This document shows, in pieces, positions 22,901-33,218 of a DNA stretch of 64,000 bases. Made by a program: the position numbers and the translations under genes. Source of the DNA: Heterotrichella gracilis. Taxonomy: Eukaryota > Sar > Xanthophyceae > Tribonematales > Xanthonemataceae. A model generated the notes under the pieces. It was not told the DNA's origin and ran no database searches. It saw nothing but the letters and a program-made list of their open reading frames with translations. The number at the start of each line of letters is the position of its first letter. Position 1 is the first letter of the stretch. The stretch lies in contig JAULBX010024628.1 in assembly GCA_032358255.1 (NCBI GenBank), positions 1 to 64,000 of the forward strand. The letters are read 5' to 3'.

Positions 22901-23393
22901 AGATGTATTGCTCGAGTGAAAGTACCTGACCAATTCACCCTACACAAAATCCCTAGCCTGTGGCACTCGTGGGCTAGCTGGCGGTCAACAAGGAGACAGG
23001 TGGGGAGGGCTGCTATGAATCACTTGTACAAGGCTGACTGCTACTCTGGAAGTGATGCTGGATTGCATGTACCTTGATCTGTACTTATCAGCTCCACTCA
23101 CCCGCCATTTGCCCCACCCCCCTGCAGGCTCTGTGACCACCCTTGCCTTTGCCAACTTTGCCTCTGGCTACTTGGCCTCTAGCAGCGGCAACGGGCGTGG
23201 CCAGGTGACCTCCCAGATTGTTGACTATAGCACGCACCCCCTGTCAGCATCGGTGGAAACCCGCGTGGAGCTGGGGCAGAAACTGTCGGCAGTGGGGGTG
23301 CTGCTGGAGGGCGCATTTGAGGGGGCGCAGGATGTGGAGGGGGCGCTGGTGGAGGGGAAATTGTACGTGGTGCAGACCCGGCCCCAGCCCTAA
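13912..23393 (+). CDS. GWD3: Phosphoglucan, water dikinase (PWD/GWD3) with CBM20
   Basis: Twenty-two exons fit in phase from the Met at 13912 to TAA at 23393, about 1,173 residues, close to the family's usual size of roughly 1,200. Exons: 13912-14115, 14328-14372, 14495-14644, 14819-14878, 15320-15430, 15596-15751 (start uncertain), 16204-16325, 16532-16723, 16982-17122, 17485-17612, 17936-18066, 18480-18734, 18971-19155, 19493-19740, 20043-20219, 20439-20506, 20788-20920, 21105-21304, 21509-21656, 21921-22121, 22605-22805 and 23128-23393. A transit-peptide-like start precedes a CBM20 ([21 protein letters not shown]). The phosphohistidine site is [13 protein letters not shown], and the nucleotide-binding domain has [49 protein letters not shown] and VVQTRPQP. 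The enzyme phosphorylates C3 of glucosyl units already pre-phosphorylated by GWD, opening plastid starch for degradation. Confidence 0.95.
16806..16880 (+). repeat. Exon-edge echo (long) in PWD
   Basis: TACATCTACATCTCATGGAT and following sequence repeats the 3' part of the exon ending at 16723 (TACATCTACCTGTCCTGGAT, 16620-16639), including the later GAGCTCAGCCGGACC-like segment near its donor. About 75 bp, diverged and lacking a clean donor. Confidence 0.8.
17183..17205 (+). repeat. Exon-edge echo in PWD
   Basis: GGCATCAGGGACGTCGCGCA copies the end of the exon at 17122 (CGCATCAGGGACATCGCGCA). The authentic donor is followed directly by TTAGGGTTTAG, a telomere-like run. Confidence 0.8.
17661..17705 (+). 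repeat. Exon-edge echo in PWD
   Basis: GGCTACAGAGCTCGTGCCGC through CCCCAG|GTAAAAGTTTGGGG mirrors the end of the exon at 17612 (GGCCACAGAGCTCATGCTGG through ACCAG|GTAAGGGTTTGGG), including a plausible donor site. Confidence 0.75.
19224..19252 (+). repeat. Exon-edge echo in PWD
   Basis: GAGCTTGTGGCATGGCAGAA and the following GCAGGGCG repeat the exon segment GAGCTGGCTGCCTGGCAGAA at about 19100-19127, a short distance downstream of the donor at 19155. Confidence 0.75.
22359..22664 (+). repeat. Exon 5' edge present three times in PWD
   Basis: The first 60 bp of the exon starting at 22605 also occur at 22359-22418 and 22481-22540, each preceded by a pyrimidine-rich GCAG acceptor. The period is 122-124 bp. 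Both extra copies end at the same base (after CCCGACC or CCCAACC) and run straight into AAACCCTAA. The first copy has a stop codon; the second stays open but has no donor. The third, full copy is the one that continues the PWD reading frame. Confidence 0.92.
22974..23002 (+). repeat. Exon-edge echo (donor side) in PWD
   Basis: CTGGCGGTCAACAAGGAGAC followed by AGGTGGGG copies the 3' end and donor of the exon ending at 22805. This exon therefore has echoes on both sides. Confidence 0.85.
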
Positions 23394-25057
23394 GGGCCCT
23401 CTGTGGGTGGTGAGGGTGGGTGGATGCATGGTTGTGGGAGCGGCGGTGGGGAGGGTGAGGTGTACCTGGTGCAGGACCAGGGCGTAGCCTTGGGGGCCTG
23501 AAGAAGGAGGGAGGTGGGGTGGGCGGGGTGGAATTGGCACTTGGTAGCATCTTGTGAAGGTTTGGGGTGCATGTTGTTACATCCCACCAAGGGGAACGGA
23601 TGTGGCTGGTGATGTGGTATCCAGACAGACTCTGTCAGCTGGATGAATTTGCAATGTGCGCTGCGTAGCAGTGTGTGGGCAATGGAGGGGTGGGAAAGGG
23701 ACTTTTGGGGACTGTGCTCAGTGAGGACGGGGTGTGGTTGTGGAATATGTGTCAAGAATGGGCAGGGGGTTTGCGGCTGTACGCGGTATTACTAAGATTA
23801 TTTTATTTGTGGGGCAGGAGGAAGTGTTGATTGTTATACTAATTGCTGCGGCATTTGTAATATTAAATTGGATTTCTTCATTAATGAATTTCCACCCGGG
23901 CCGGTGCCCTGCGATGGATCAACTACATTCATTGACCTGTTGGCAGTCGGAACAAGGCTTTGCGTCAACGTTCAACATTCATGTTGGCTATTGCCATCGA
24001 TGGTTGACAACATGGCATTGCCAACACTGTGCTGATATATTGTTGGAGCGCAGTATCATATGGCTGACAGCTTGACTTTGACAACGCCAGAGTGGTAGCA
24101 GCTGCAGCCTGGCGTGGTAGCAGTCAGCTGCCGCCTATCAAGCCACGCATGGCATTACAATATATTATCCGGTCTAGAGGTATAAACGTCTGTTGTGGTA
24201 TGCGGTCACTGACTGTCAGTGAGTTCAGAGTGCAACTCAACAGTTCTACACTAGAAAACATGTTTATCCTGCATCAAGCTCGGACTTAAAGACAGCCTCA
24301 TAGCACAGTACGAAGCAAGTCAGGCTTGCAGCATTGCCAATATTGATATTGATATTGCTGCATCACTGAAGACAAAATAAGACTGTGCAGCTGCAACTGT
24401 CACAGGATTGAATCCGATCATGGCATTCTGACAAAAATCCACACCTGTGGCACGTTATGGTCTGAGAACAACCCTTCAAAACTTCTTGAGTGGGCTGCGT
24501 TTCCTGTACTTATTATAATTATGCATACGTAGTATGATTCAACGGCGACAATGTGCCCAATGGCATTCAATTGATGTGCAATTTGTGGCATTCTAAATGC
24601 TCTGGCAGGCTCAGCTGGTAGTACCAGCAACATCAACACGTCATGCTGTCCTCAAACTAGCCGAGAACAGCTTGCTAGCGTACGCATGAACAAGACTAAG
24701 TCTTGTTGTTCACGACAATCACATGACATGAGACTTTGCGCTGCAGCCATGGACTCAGTGTGTGGCCAACAAATATGCATGGCCAGGCACACTGCGAACG
24801 TAGCTTACTTCATGAGGTGATAAGCATCACATACTTGAATCCCATTAAGTCCAATGCTCCATCACATCTGCCATGGCAGTAGCTGCAGTGACAGAAACCT
24901 GAGGGTTGCATTCCGCGTCACGGCATCTGATGAGTATGCGGCTGAGACGCAGTGGGCAGACGAACCCTGATGATGGAAGAGCCATGAGATGATGATGATG
25001 GCGGCTAGGCTGGGCTGAGCGCCTCAAGAGAGAACCACATCAGAAGGCACCCGCCGC
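23394..25057. other. Convergent intergenic region, PWD and transporter 3' ends
   Basis: Holds the 3' UTRs of two convergent genes. A GTGTACCTGGTGCAGGACC segment at 23459-23477 resembles the PWD C-terminal coding end near 23362 and may be another echo. From about 23800 the base composition is more AT-rich. No gene recognised. Confidence 0.5.
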
Positions 25058-28000
25058 CTACGCCACGGCAAGGGAGCGCTGCGAGCCTGGGAAGTGCACG
25101 TCGTATGTGTAGTTGTAGCGCGTGAACTTGTCAGCATCCAGCTTGCGCTGCACGGCGTCTGCCTCTGGGTTGTACAACTTGTGCTTGCCCCGCCACATCT
25201 CGTAGGGGGACAGGTACTTGGGGTTGATGGCCTCGCCGTGGTACTCCTCCTCGCCCCCCGCCTGCACGGAACAGGAGGCAATATGTTTGCAATATTTAGG
25301 GTTTAGGGCTTAGGGAGACATAATGGTTGGTAGAGTTACCCTTGCACGGGAGGCAAGCGTGATGAAGTGCAATCACTGGTAGAATAATTTGGAGTTCAAT
25401 TCCTAACATTATTCCTTTGGGGCTGGGGTTGACTCAATACCCTAAATCACAAATCAGCTTTGCGCTGTACCTCCTGCCCACGAGGTGAGGAGGGTACCGT
25501 GCAGTGAAAATGGATTGGGAGCCATTGGTAGTCAATTGTATTATGATGTCTGCATGCTGATATTGCACTTGGTTTCACTGACTCACCTTTGTGTAGTCCC
25601 ATCGCGTACAATTTTTTAAATTGTATTTTTTAATTTAATTCATTTTTTTAATTTTTAATTTAATTCATTCGGAACTTTTGACTAAATTTTAAATACCCAT
25701 TTTTTATTAATGTTGTTTCTTTACGATTTTTTTTGTGTTGTTGTTCCTTTTCACCTTGATGTAGTCCCAGCGCCTGTCAGCCTCAGTGAGGTCAAGCCCT
25801 GTGGTGTCAGGCAACCACAGCCAGGTCACCACCCACCCAGCCAGGCCAAACCACGTCACCACCCAGAACTTGGTGTGATCATCGATGTAGTTGTACAGGA
25901 TAGCGGGAGCCAGGGCACCCAGCTTGCCAGAAGCTGCCGCCAGGCCGTGGGCGGTGGCGCGGACAGGGGTAGGGAACACTTCAGCTGCACAAGTGGAAGG
26001 GAGGGATTTCAGTGGCCTGGGATTTTTGGGGCACAATGGCTGGTGCTGATGTTTTGGGCGATTGAAAACGGGAGTTATATCACCCACTGCCATGCGCACT
26101 GGTGCTGCTGTCAGCTGGATGTCACTAAACCCAATCTGGTGCCAAAACAACAAATGTTAGGGGTGTAGGGTTCAGGATTCAGGGTTTAGAATGTACCCCC
26201 TGTTGCGGAAATGATGGGATTTGGCGCGACCTCTTTCAACAAGATGGACGGTAGGATTCTTGTAAGGTGTAAGGGTTCATGGTAGATCTTTTAAGATTTA
26301 GACTTACCTGCTGTGAGGAAGGTGGTGCAGTTTGGCCCCAGCTGGTTCCAGAAGGATGAGAAGAGGTACAGGAACTGGAAGGCGTGGATGCCTGATCGGC
26401 TGCCACCTGTCAGCGTGTGGTACAGGCAGGCGCACAGCAGGAAGAGGATGAACAGGAAGAAGAAGCCGACCATCTGCATGCGGCGCCGACCGTACCAGCG
26501 CCTACGGTGGGGGATTCAAGTTCATGGTGAAAACGCCCATTCCAGGCGCTGTCCATGCGCGCATTGGTCCCTGGTGGGGATGTATGCAATATCATGTAAT
26601 TTGTTTTTTGAAGTCTACCATTATCGTTTTCTTTATATAATGTAGCATGCACCCATCTTTCACTCAGAAAACAGTACAACTGCCATATCCAATACTGTAT
26701 GTGCAACCCTAGTGGTGGGAGTCATGTGTGCTTCTAGCATTATAACAGGCAGGAGCAAGGCAGCGTTCACCCAAAGTCTGAGCCCTAAACCCTTAACCCT
26801 CTCAACCCTAAGCTCTAGGGTAACCCTACTAGGTGGAGCACCCTGGCCCAGCACGCAAACCTACTTGTCGATGAAATAGGCTAGATTTTGCGGGATCAAT
26901 GGGGACGTATGCAACTTTTTGCAAAAGTCCTTAACAGACGTCCTGGAAATGCCGTATCATCAAAAATCTACATGCAAATGGAAGCAGCCTGAGGCCCAGG
27001 CTACTGTCCTGCATGTAGGTAACCAACCAGTAGACAAAACCCTGAACCCTGCAACCTAAAACCTTTAAACTTTCAACTGAGCGCAGGCCACCTACTTGTC
27101 GATGAAGTAGGCTGCCATGTAGTAGCCCACCAGCGCCACCCCCGAGTTGAGCATGGTCCACAGGAAGTTGGTCTCCAAGCTGGCGTTTGGCCCCACCAGG
27201 ATCTTAATGAAGGTGGCCTGGAAGATCTTGTCGCCGTAGAAGGCAAAGTCGTTGGCAAACCAGGCAAAGCAGGTGCAGAAGAGGCGGTGCCAGAACCTGC
27301 GGGAAAGGGCAATGCTGGTCACTGCTTGGATCCTACACAGGTATCCTACAAAGCGTGCGCGTCATAGTTTGTGACTATAATTGGCAACTGCAGATTGCGT
27401 GTGATGCGATGTAATCGCGATGGCAGTACTTGCCATGCGCATATCATGATTGCGGGGCAGTTACAGTGATTGCACTTGTCACCTGGTACTTATCATTGTG
27501 CCAAGTTGGTTGAACCCTTGAACCCAGCTACGCACAACTGGAGCAACGCACAACGACTGAACCCTAAACCCTAGGGGCTATCACAGGAGAGGACCAGCAT
27601 GTCCCGCGGGACGCGCCATTTTACACGCTTGATCAGGACATCTGCCACACAGAATCGCTAGAAGATACTTCAAGCTACCTTCCTGTCCATTTGGCAAACA
27701 GTGCATCGTTTGCTGCTCCCAATTGGCCATGCTAGAATGAACCAGGTTGGGTCTCGAAAACGACCAGCGGTGGGGGGGTGAAAAACTTGCCGTAGGGCGG
27801 ACCACACTTACATTTGTCCCATGAGCCTGCCTGACTTCAGTCGTAGCCTTTCCTCTCGGTGTGCACCTTGTCGGCCTCGAACACCGCGCTCTCGCGCAGG
27901 CGGTAGAAGCGCCAGTACAGCATGAAGATGGCAAAGGGGAGGATGAAGGCAAAGGAGGTGCGCCACAGGGCGCCAAGGCCAGACTTGCTGTAGGGCGGAC

Positions 28001-31000
28001 CACCTGAGAGAAACAAACAGTTGGGAGTAATGGAAGATGGAAAAACTGTGATGCACCTCATCGGAATTTTAAGTTTGAGGACATTGGGTTTTTGAATTCA
28101 GTGACCTGCGGGTGTTCGGAGTCAGTGGAGTTTTGTATTGTTTCTGTCTGATGCATGCCCAGCCACTTACGCCTGTACTTTGCAAATCAAATTTGCACAG
28201 AAGCCCTTAGCCAGGGGAAACGGAGGCAGGCAATCACCATGGTTCGACGTCAATTGAATAAGGTACCCACATGTTGTCGACCAAGACCTAAACAGGGTTT
28301 GGGGTTTGATCAAGGTTTGGCCTGGCTCACCGTGCCCATTGAAGACCAGGAGGAACACTGTGAGGATGGCGATGTTGATGAAGTTGCCCAGGCCCTGCAG
28401 GCAACGTCATGGAGTAGGAATTAGTCAAATGGGTTTGTAATGTTGACTCAGCAACGACTTATTTTCCTGCTGGCATACATAATTAGGTTTATTTGGCCAA
28501 GATGGGACACGCAGCATGTTCACAGTCATGCCTGTAATATTAAGCTGGATAGCCCTGTCGCTATGCTTTATAGGCCCTTAGGGTAGCCATCAGCATGCCT
28601 GGATGTCTGCACATCATTGACAGAGCGCCCTTCCTGCACGCCCACCCCTCACCGCTTTGCATGCTGCACCCACTTATAAGCCATGGCCCCCACCATGGCA
28701 TGCACTTCACCCTCTCTGCGCCATGCCCAAACCCTAACTTTTGCACACACCTGTGCAGGCATGGAGAACCAAAACCATCTCCCTGCACCCACACGATTTG
28801 GGTCCTTGCTCACCCTAAACCCCAACCCTAATCTTCCTTAAAGGTAATATCGCTAGCATCATGCCAGCGCTCCAGTGACAGGAAGCACTAAAAACATTGC
28901 CGTGCACAGCCACACTATGCACCTGCATGGAGAAATTACCATCTCCCTGACCTCCTTAGGGTCCATGTTGGCCTCTGGCCCGTAAACCCTAAACCCTCAC
29001 GCGGTCATCGGCACATGCACATTACCGTACCTGCATGGAGAAAGTGAGCACCGTCTCCCTGCCCCTCCTTGATGTCCTTGTTTGCCTCTTCCCCCTAAGC
29101 CCTAAACCCTAAACCCTCACCTGCATGGAGAAAGTGAGCACCGTCTCCCTGCCCCGCAGCTCCTTGATGTCCTTGTTTGCCTCTGCGCGCTCGCTGGCTG
29201 ATGCAGCCGACATGGGGTACTCGCCACCCACGCCCAGGCCGTAGAAGAACTGGCTCCAGCTGAACATGATCACAAAACCCTAGGAAGGGTTCAAGGGGAG
29301 GTGGTCAGTGATTGTGCAGGAAAATACTGCTGATTTGTAGTGCGCACAACACCCTAGGAGGAAATGGGGCACAAAACCCTAGGGAAGGGTTCACAAGGCA
29401 AGCCATGAAACACATCCTGGGAGGTTAGCAGTGGGCGCTCCTGCGGAAAGCAAAAGGTAAGCATACAAGCGCAATGTAAGTTCCCACACACACCTATGGT
29501 CTGCGCAATAGCTACACGGGACAACCTTCAACGCTAGACATTGGCAAGCAGGCTACCGCCAGAAACCCTACACGCCCCTGCAGGGAAGCCACTGCCAAAA
29601 CCCTAAACCCTAACCCCACCTCCAGGGAAGCTGCTGCCCAAACCCTAAACCCTAAACCCACCTCCAGGGAAGCGCCATCCGAGCAAATCAGCATTATTAT
29701 TCCGATTATCATGATGATTGCCGTGGTGATGGACCCCCGGCGCCGGCCAATGACGTCAGCAAAGAAACCCAGCACAATCTGGCACAAGCGCACGGAGGTG
29801 TGTGAATATTTCAGTAGTTCAGCCATATATTACACCAGTCGAGCTTGATTCTTCGTCATTCTTAAGCACTGCTGAAAGCTGCTTGATAACAGCAACATGC
29901 AGCAAGCTAGTGCCTTGCTGGCAGATTTCTAATCTACTGACAATAGCCTCTAAATCACAATGTGGAGCACCGGTACTTGACACCCTGTAAACTTTTATCC
30001 CAAACCCTGGTTGCAACCCCTATCGAGCAAACACATTTCCCCTGGGTGATTTCCAGGTGTTTGCGGCACTTGGCTGCCATGGTAGATACCACCACCAGTC
30101 ACAGATTGCGTAAACATCTCCATGCACACATGTGTGCCACCTGGCTCACCTGGCCAATGATGATCCCCACAATCTGGATGTAGGTTTGGGACTGCACCCA
30201 AGTTTTGTTGCACTCCGTGTACGTCTTGAAGCAGCTGGGGTACATGGTCTTGAACACGCCGCTGAGGTTGCCAATGGAGAAGATGACGTAGCCCTCGGTG
30301 AACATGCCCAGCCCTGCAGATAGGCATTTCGTAAGTCTTGGACCAGTAACTGTGAACACAGTCTTGAGGGTTTAGGGTTCAGGGTTCCAGACTGTGCGCA
30401 TGATGCCCTACCTGCAGCAGCTGCATCCAGCTGCACTGTGCCATGGTTGAAAAAAAAGCTACAAGCTATGATTATCCCTTTGTCACAAGTTGCTAACACC
30501 CTCCCGAGTACCGAATCGGATGGAAAAGATGACGTACCCATCAATGAACATGCCCAAGCCTGCAAGGGAGTTTCAAATTGCAAGCTGCAAATTGCAATGG
30601 CATACTGCTATACTTGATATGTAAAAAATCATTGAATACCAAAAACAGCAGACATGTGCGAAGTTGGATTCACTGTAAAATATATTTTGGGTTGCTGAAG
30701 ATTGCCCACACAGCAGTAGCCAAAAAAGTTGTTGGTGCACCAGACATAACCATCAAATTGGGCACGTCACCTTTCAATTGGGTTGCTAAGCGCTTGGGAT
30801 TGTGGCTGCCCACACCTTGCAAGAACTCAGTGGCCACTGGCACCGGCCATACACACAGTTTGATTGCGACATCTTGGGCATCCCTCTATATACAACGTGC
30901 TGCCCTTGCTGGCACAATCCCCACCTGACTGGCACAATCCCCACCTGGCTGGCACAACCCCCACCTGGTATGGCCCAGCGCAGGAACGACGTCATGAAGG

Positions 31001-31133
31001 CGCCAAAGGGGTCGTAGCGCAGCGGCTTCAAGGGCACCGGACCCTTGGATGTGGCCAGGAATGGCGCCTCGTCATTGCCGGGCTTGGTGTCGGATGCTTT
31101 ATGGGTAGGGGTGGTGGGGGTTGTGGTAGCCAT
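25058..31133 (-). CDS. MFS phosphate:H+ symporter-type transporter
   Basis: About ten exons on the minus strand from ATG at 31133 to TAG at 25058. Exon 1 (31133-30965) and exon 2 (30313-30150) join in phase 1. Conserved stretches in order: MTSFLRW, GLGMFTEGYVIFSIGNLSGV, DVIGRRRGS between membrane segments, FFYGLGVGGEYPMSAASASE, ANDFAFYGDKIFQATFIK, FQFLYLFSSFWNQLGPN, FPTPVRATAHGLAAASGKLG, and LPDTTGLDLTEADRRWDYIK. The order matches the phosphate:H+ symporter branch of the major facilitator superfamily (PHT1/PHO84/GIT1-like), a 12-helix plasma-membrane carrier. Whether it moves inorganic phosphate or a glycerophospho-compound cannot be told. The hydrophilic C-terminus (about 25058-25265) is shared with no family I know. 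Nearly every intron carries exon-edge echoes. Confidence 0.85.
25586..25607 (-). repeat. Exon-edge echo with a strong donor in the transporter
   Basis: On the minus strand GATGGGACTACACAAAG|GTGAGT resembles the exon end TGGGACTACATCAAG|GTGAAA near 25754-25775. The echo's donor matches the splice consensus better than the real one. Confidence 0.7.
25605..25740. repeat. AT-rich tract
   Basis: About 135 bp made almost only of A and T (ATTTTTTAAATTG, TAATTTAATTCATTTTT), in contrast with the GC-balanced surroundings. It lies within a transporter intron between the echo and the true exon end. Confidence 0.85.
26860..26882 (-). repeat. Exon-edge echo in the transporter
   Basis: Plus-strand CCTACTTGTCGATGAAATAG copies CCTACTTGTCGATGAAGTAG at 27091-27110, which is the coding end (YFIDK) and donor of the exon beginning near 27300. 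Confidence 0.85.
27789..27808 (-). repeat. Exon-edge echo in the transporter
   Basis: The plus-strand word CGTAGGGCGGACCAC copies the GGPPY-coding start of the exon near 28003 (TGTAGGGCGGACCAC at 27989-28003). This copy lies on the far side of the exon from the acceptor it resembles. Confidence 0.7.
28923..29185 (-). repeat. Exon 3' edge present three times in the transporter
   Basis: The exon that ends at 29121 (coding ETVLTFSMQ before the donor) has two downstream partial copies of about 55-59 bp at 29031-29089 and 28923-28977. Runs of CCCTAAACCCTAAACCC join the copies. The nearer copy is almost identical and retains a donor-like CAG|GTACGG; the farther one is more diverged. Confidence 0.9.
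29573..29680 (-). repeat. Exon-end plus TTTAGGG tandem repeat in the transporter
   Basis: The exon end GCGCTTCCCTGGAG|GTGGG (minus strand, edge at 29662) is followed by TTTAGGG runs, then two further GCTTCCCTG[GC]AG copies (edges near 29620 and 29575), each separated by more TTTAGGG. The unit is about 45-50 bp. Confidence 0.85.
30519..30562 (-). repeat. Exon-edge echo of the transporter GLGMF exon
   Basis: Minus strand encodes GLGMFIDGYVIFSI after a CAG, copying the start of the exon at 30313 (GLGMFTEGYVIFSI). It stays open for some codons and could act as an alternative exon start, but it lacks the rest of the exon. Confidence 0.85.
30910..30975 (-). repeat. Donor-site array, 20-bp period, transporter exon 1
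   Basis: The unit CTGGCACAATCCCCACCTG occurs about three times in tandem next to the exon 1 donor at 30965. On the coding strand this makes three successive CAG|GTGGGG donor-like sites 20 bp apart. Confidence 0.85.
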
Positions 31134-33218
31134 GGGCGCTGATGTCGCGTTCAGCTTGCTGTTCAACACGTTGGGTTGTTGCGTGGGGAAGTAGGCGCAG
31201 GGCTGCAGCCAAGGGAGGTGTTGATGGTAAAACAATACGTGAGCCAATCTGTGGCGGGTTGCTCATGCCGCGATTAGTGGTACTGCTAACATTGTTAGCT
31301 TAGTCATTCTACAATGCAAGCAAGCAATATACTCTGCAGGGAACCTGAGCCAAAAAGGTGCGCCTGTGAGACAGGAACCTGCCACCAATCCCGTACAGTT
31401 CTATTAGTGTGGTGAGCACGTAGGGTTGGTTGGCAGTTTGCCTAACTTCAGATGCATTCAAGCTCCAGTGTGCTTGTTGTGCGCCCACCTCTCGTGCTCA
31501 GCCACCGGCTGTCGTGCATGCAGATGCCACTGGTGCATATGCACTGCATATGAGCATTGATGGAAAACTGACAGCATTTCCCTGTTGGCCATATGTGAAA
31601 ACCAGGTGTGCATGCTTGTCCTCTGGGTACACATAGTAGGGTTTAGGGTTTCACGCCATGGAGGACCAGTGCACTGCAGTGCCATATTGCCACCTCTAGT
31701 TGTACTTTCAGTCGAGAATGACACGGAATTGCTATAATGCCTGCAGTAATGAGAAGGTGCAAACATCTCCCCAGGTCAATACCCCCAAATTAAGGTGACA
31801 TTGGTTTGGCGGGACGCCAACCTCCAAGAAAGCAAGAACAGTGAACGTAAAATTCGCGATATTACCATAAACATCCAGTTAAATTGCACCTATATCGTGA
31901 ACCATGGAGAACAGTGACAGCCCTCGTCCTAGGACGAAGCACAGCGCTTGTGCCATGGCGTGACTAATACGACTTCCGAAGAGCTGCAACCCTAGCGCCC
32001 TACACAGTCGTTGCACTACAACGCAGGCAGTCAGGGGCAGTCACCACGCAGTTAAAACCGTGTTTAGCCATTTCAGTACTTCAGCTCAACGTTTGCCAGT
32101 CACGGAAGCTTTGACGGTGCCTCCCGCCATGCTGAGCGTTCGTCCCTCCCGGCGCATGCTGCTCTGTCGACCCAAAACACTGCTACACTCACGCTTCTAT
32201 ATGTATGACCTGACACTTCAGCATCACATAGATGTCTCCAAACAGAGCGCACAAACGAACCCCGGTCAGTCTACAAGTGCAGGCCAATGCACACACCTGA
32301 GACTCTCGCCAGTACAAACCCTCCCGCAGCCTCTTGCAGTGTATGCCAATGCGGCCAAGCCTCAGTTGTTAACAATATATTGGAACCAGTGTGCTAGTAA
32401 ATGTGCGTTGTTAACGTCTGTCGCTAGACCGCTGGCGGCGCGTCTGCGCATGCGAGAAAGGACGAACCTTCAGCAATGCCTTGACACCTTCAAAAAAATT
32501 CAGCACTGCGGCTGACGTGGGTTTCGGCCTCCCAACAGGCCAAAACCAGTTGCGCAAAAGGTCTCCTACTGGCTTCCATGGTGCATTCCACTGGCTGAAA
32601 CGTGCGGAATCTCTCGCTCATAGATGCTTTCCTGCACCCACTTGAAGAAGCCACCATGCCGGGCACATGGGGCCATGCCATGCCAGTGTCCACCAACCCA
32701 ATACTTTCGACCATGATTATGCATTCAGATGACATGAACCCGTCAATGAAACCCTAGTTTAGGGTGTGCAGTCATAGAATGCCTTTGCACTAGGCCTAGT
32801 GCAGAAGAATTCGAAGGGAGAGTCTCTCTCAGACAACGAACAGGAAAGCAAGCTGCCTACCGCAGGGTCATCACAATTGAGCTAAAAGGCTTGCATGCCT
32901 TGAAGTTCAAATAGTCTAAGGCTCACAGCATGCCACTAGCCAACGCCAGCATGCAATTCTACTGCCAGCACGAGACTCCCTGAAAGGCGGCAGGAATTAG
33001 AATGGCAGTGTATTGGATTGCATGTAATCTGCCTTGCAGGCATCCCTAGTAGCACACCATACTTGTTTGAACCTCAGATGAAGTACACTGGAATTGCAGT
33101 TGGGGGCATCAAAGTTGGCAGCTTGGGCAAGCAATGCATTCAATGCTGCATTGGCAATGCCGTGCATGATGAGCACCTAATCCAGGCCATGCACGCTTCC
33201 AGCTCTGGCCTTGGCCCT
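31134..33218. other. Intergenic region, transporter 5' side
   Basis: About 2.1 kb without a recognisable gene. It should hold the transporter promoter and the 3' UTR of the coiled-coil gene. A 151-codon open frame at 32060-32515 (+) has no family signature and no splice partner that I can support, so it is not called a gene. Confidence 0.45.

Noticed and set aside
25605-25740. AT-rich tract as a centromere, origin or transposon
   Set aside because: It is short, lies inside an intron and has no terminal repeats or coding content.
32060-32515. A 151-codon open frame (+)
   Set aside because: No family signature, ordinary composition and no supported splice partner; it lies in the region where transporter promoter sequence is expected.
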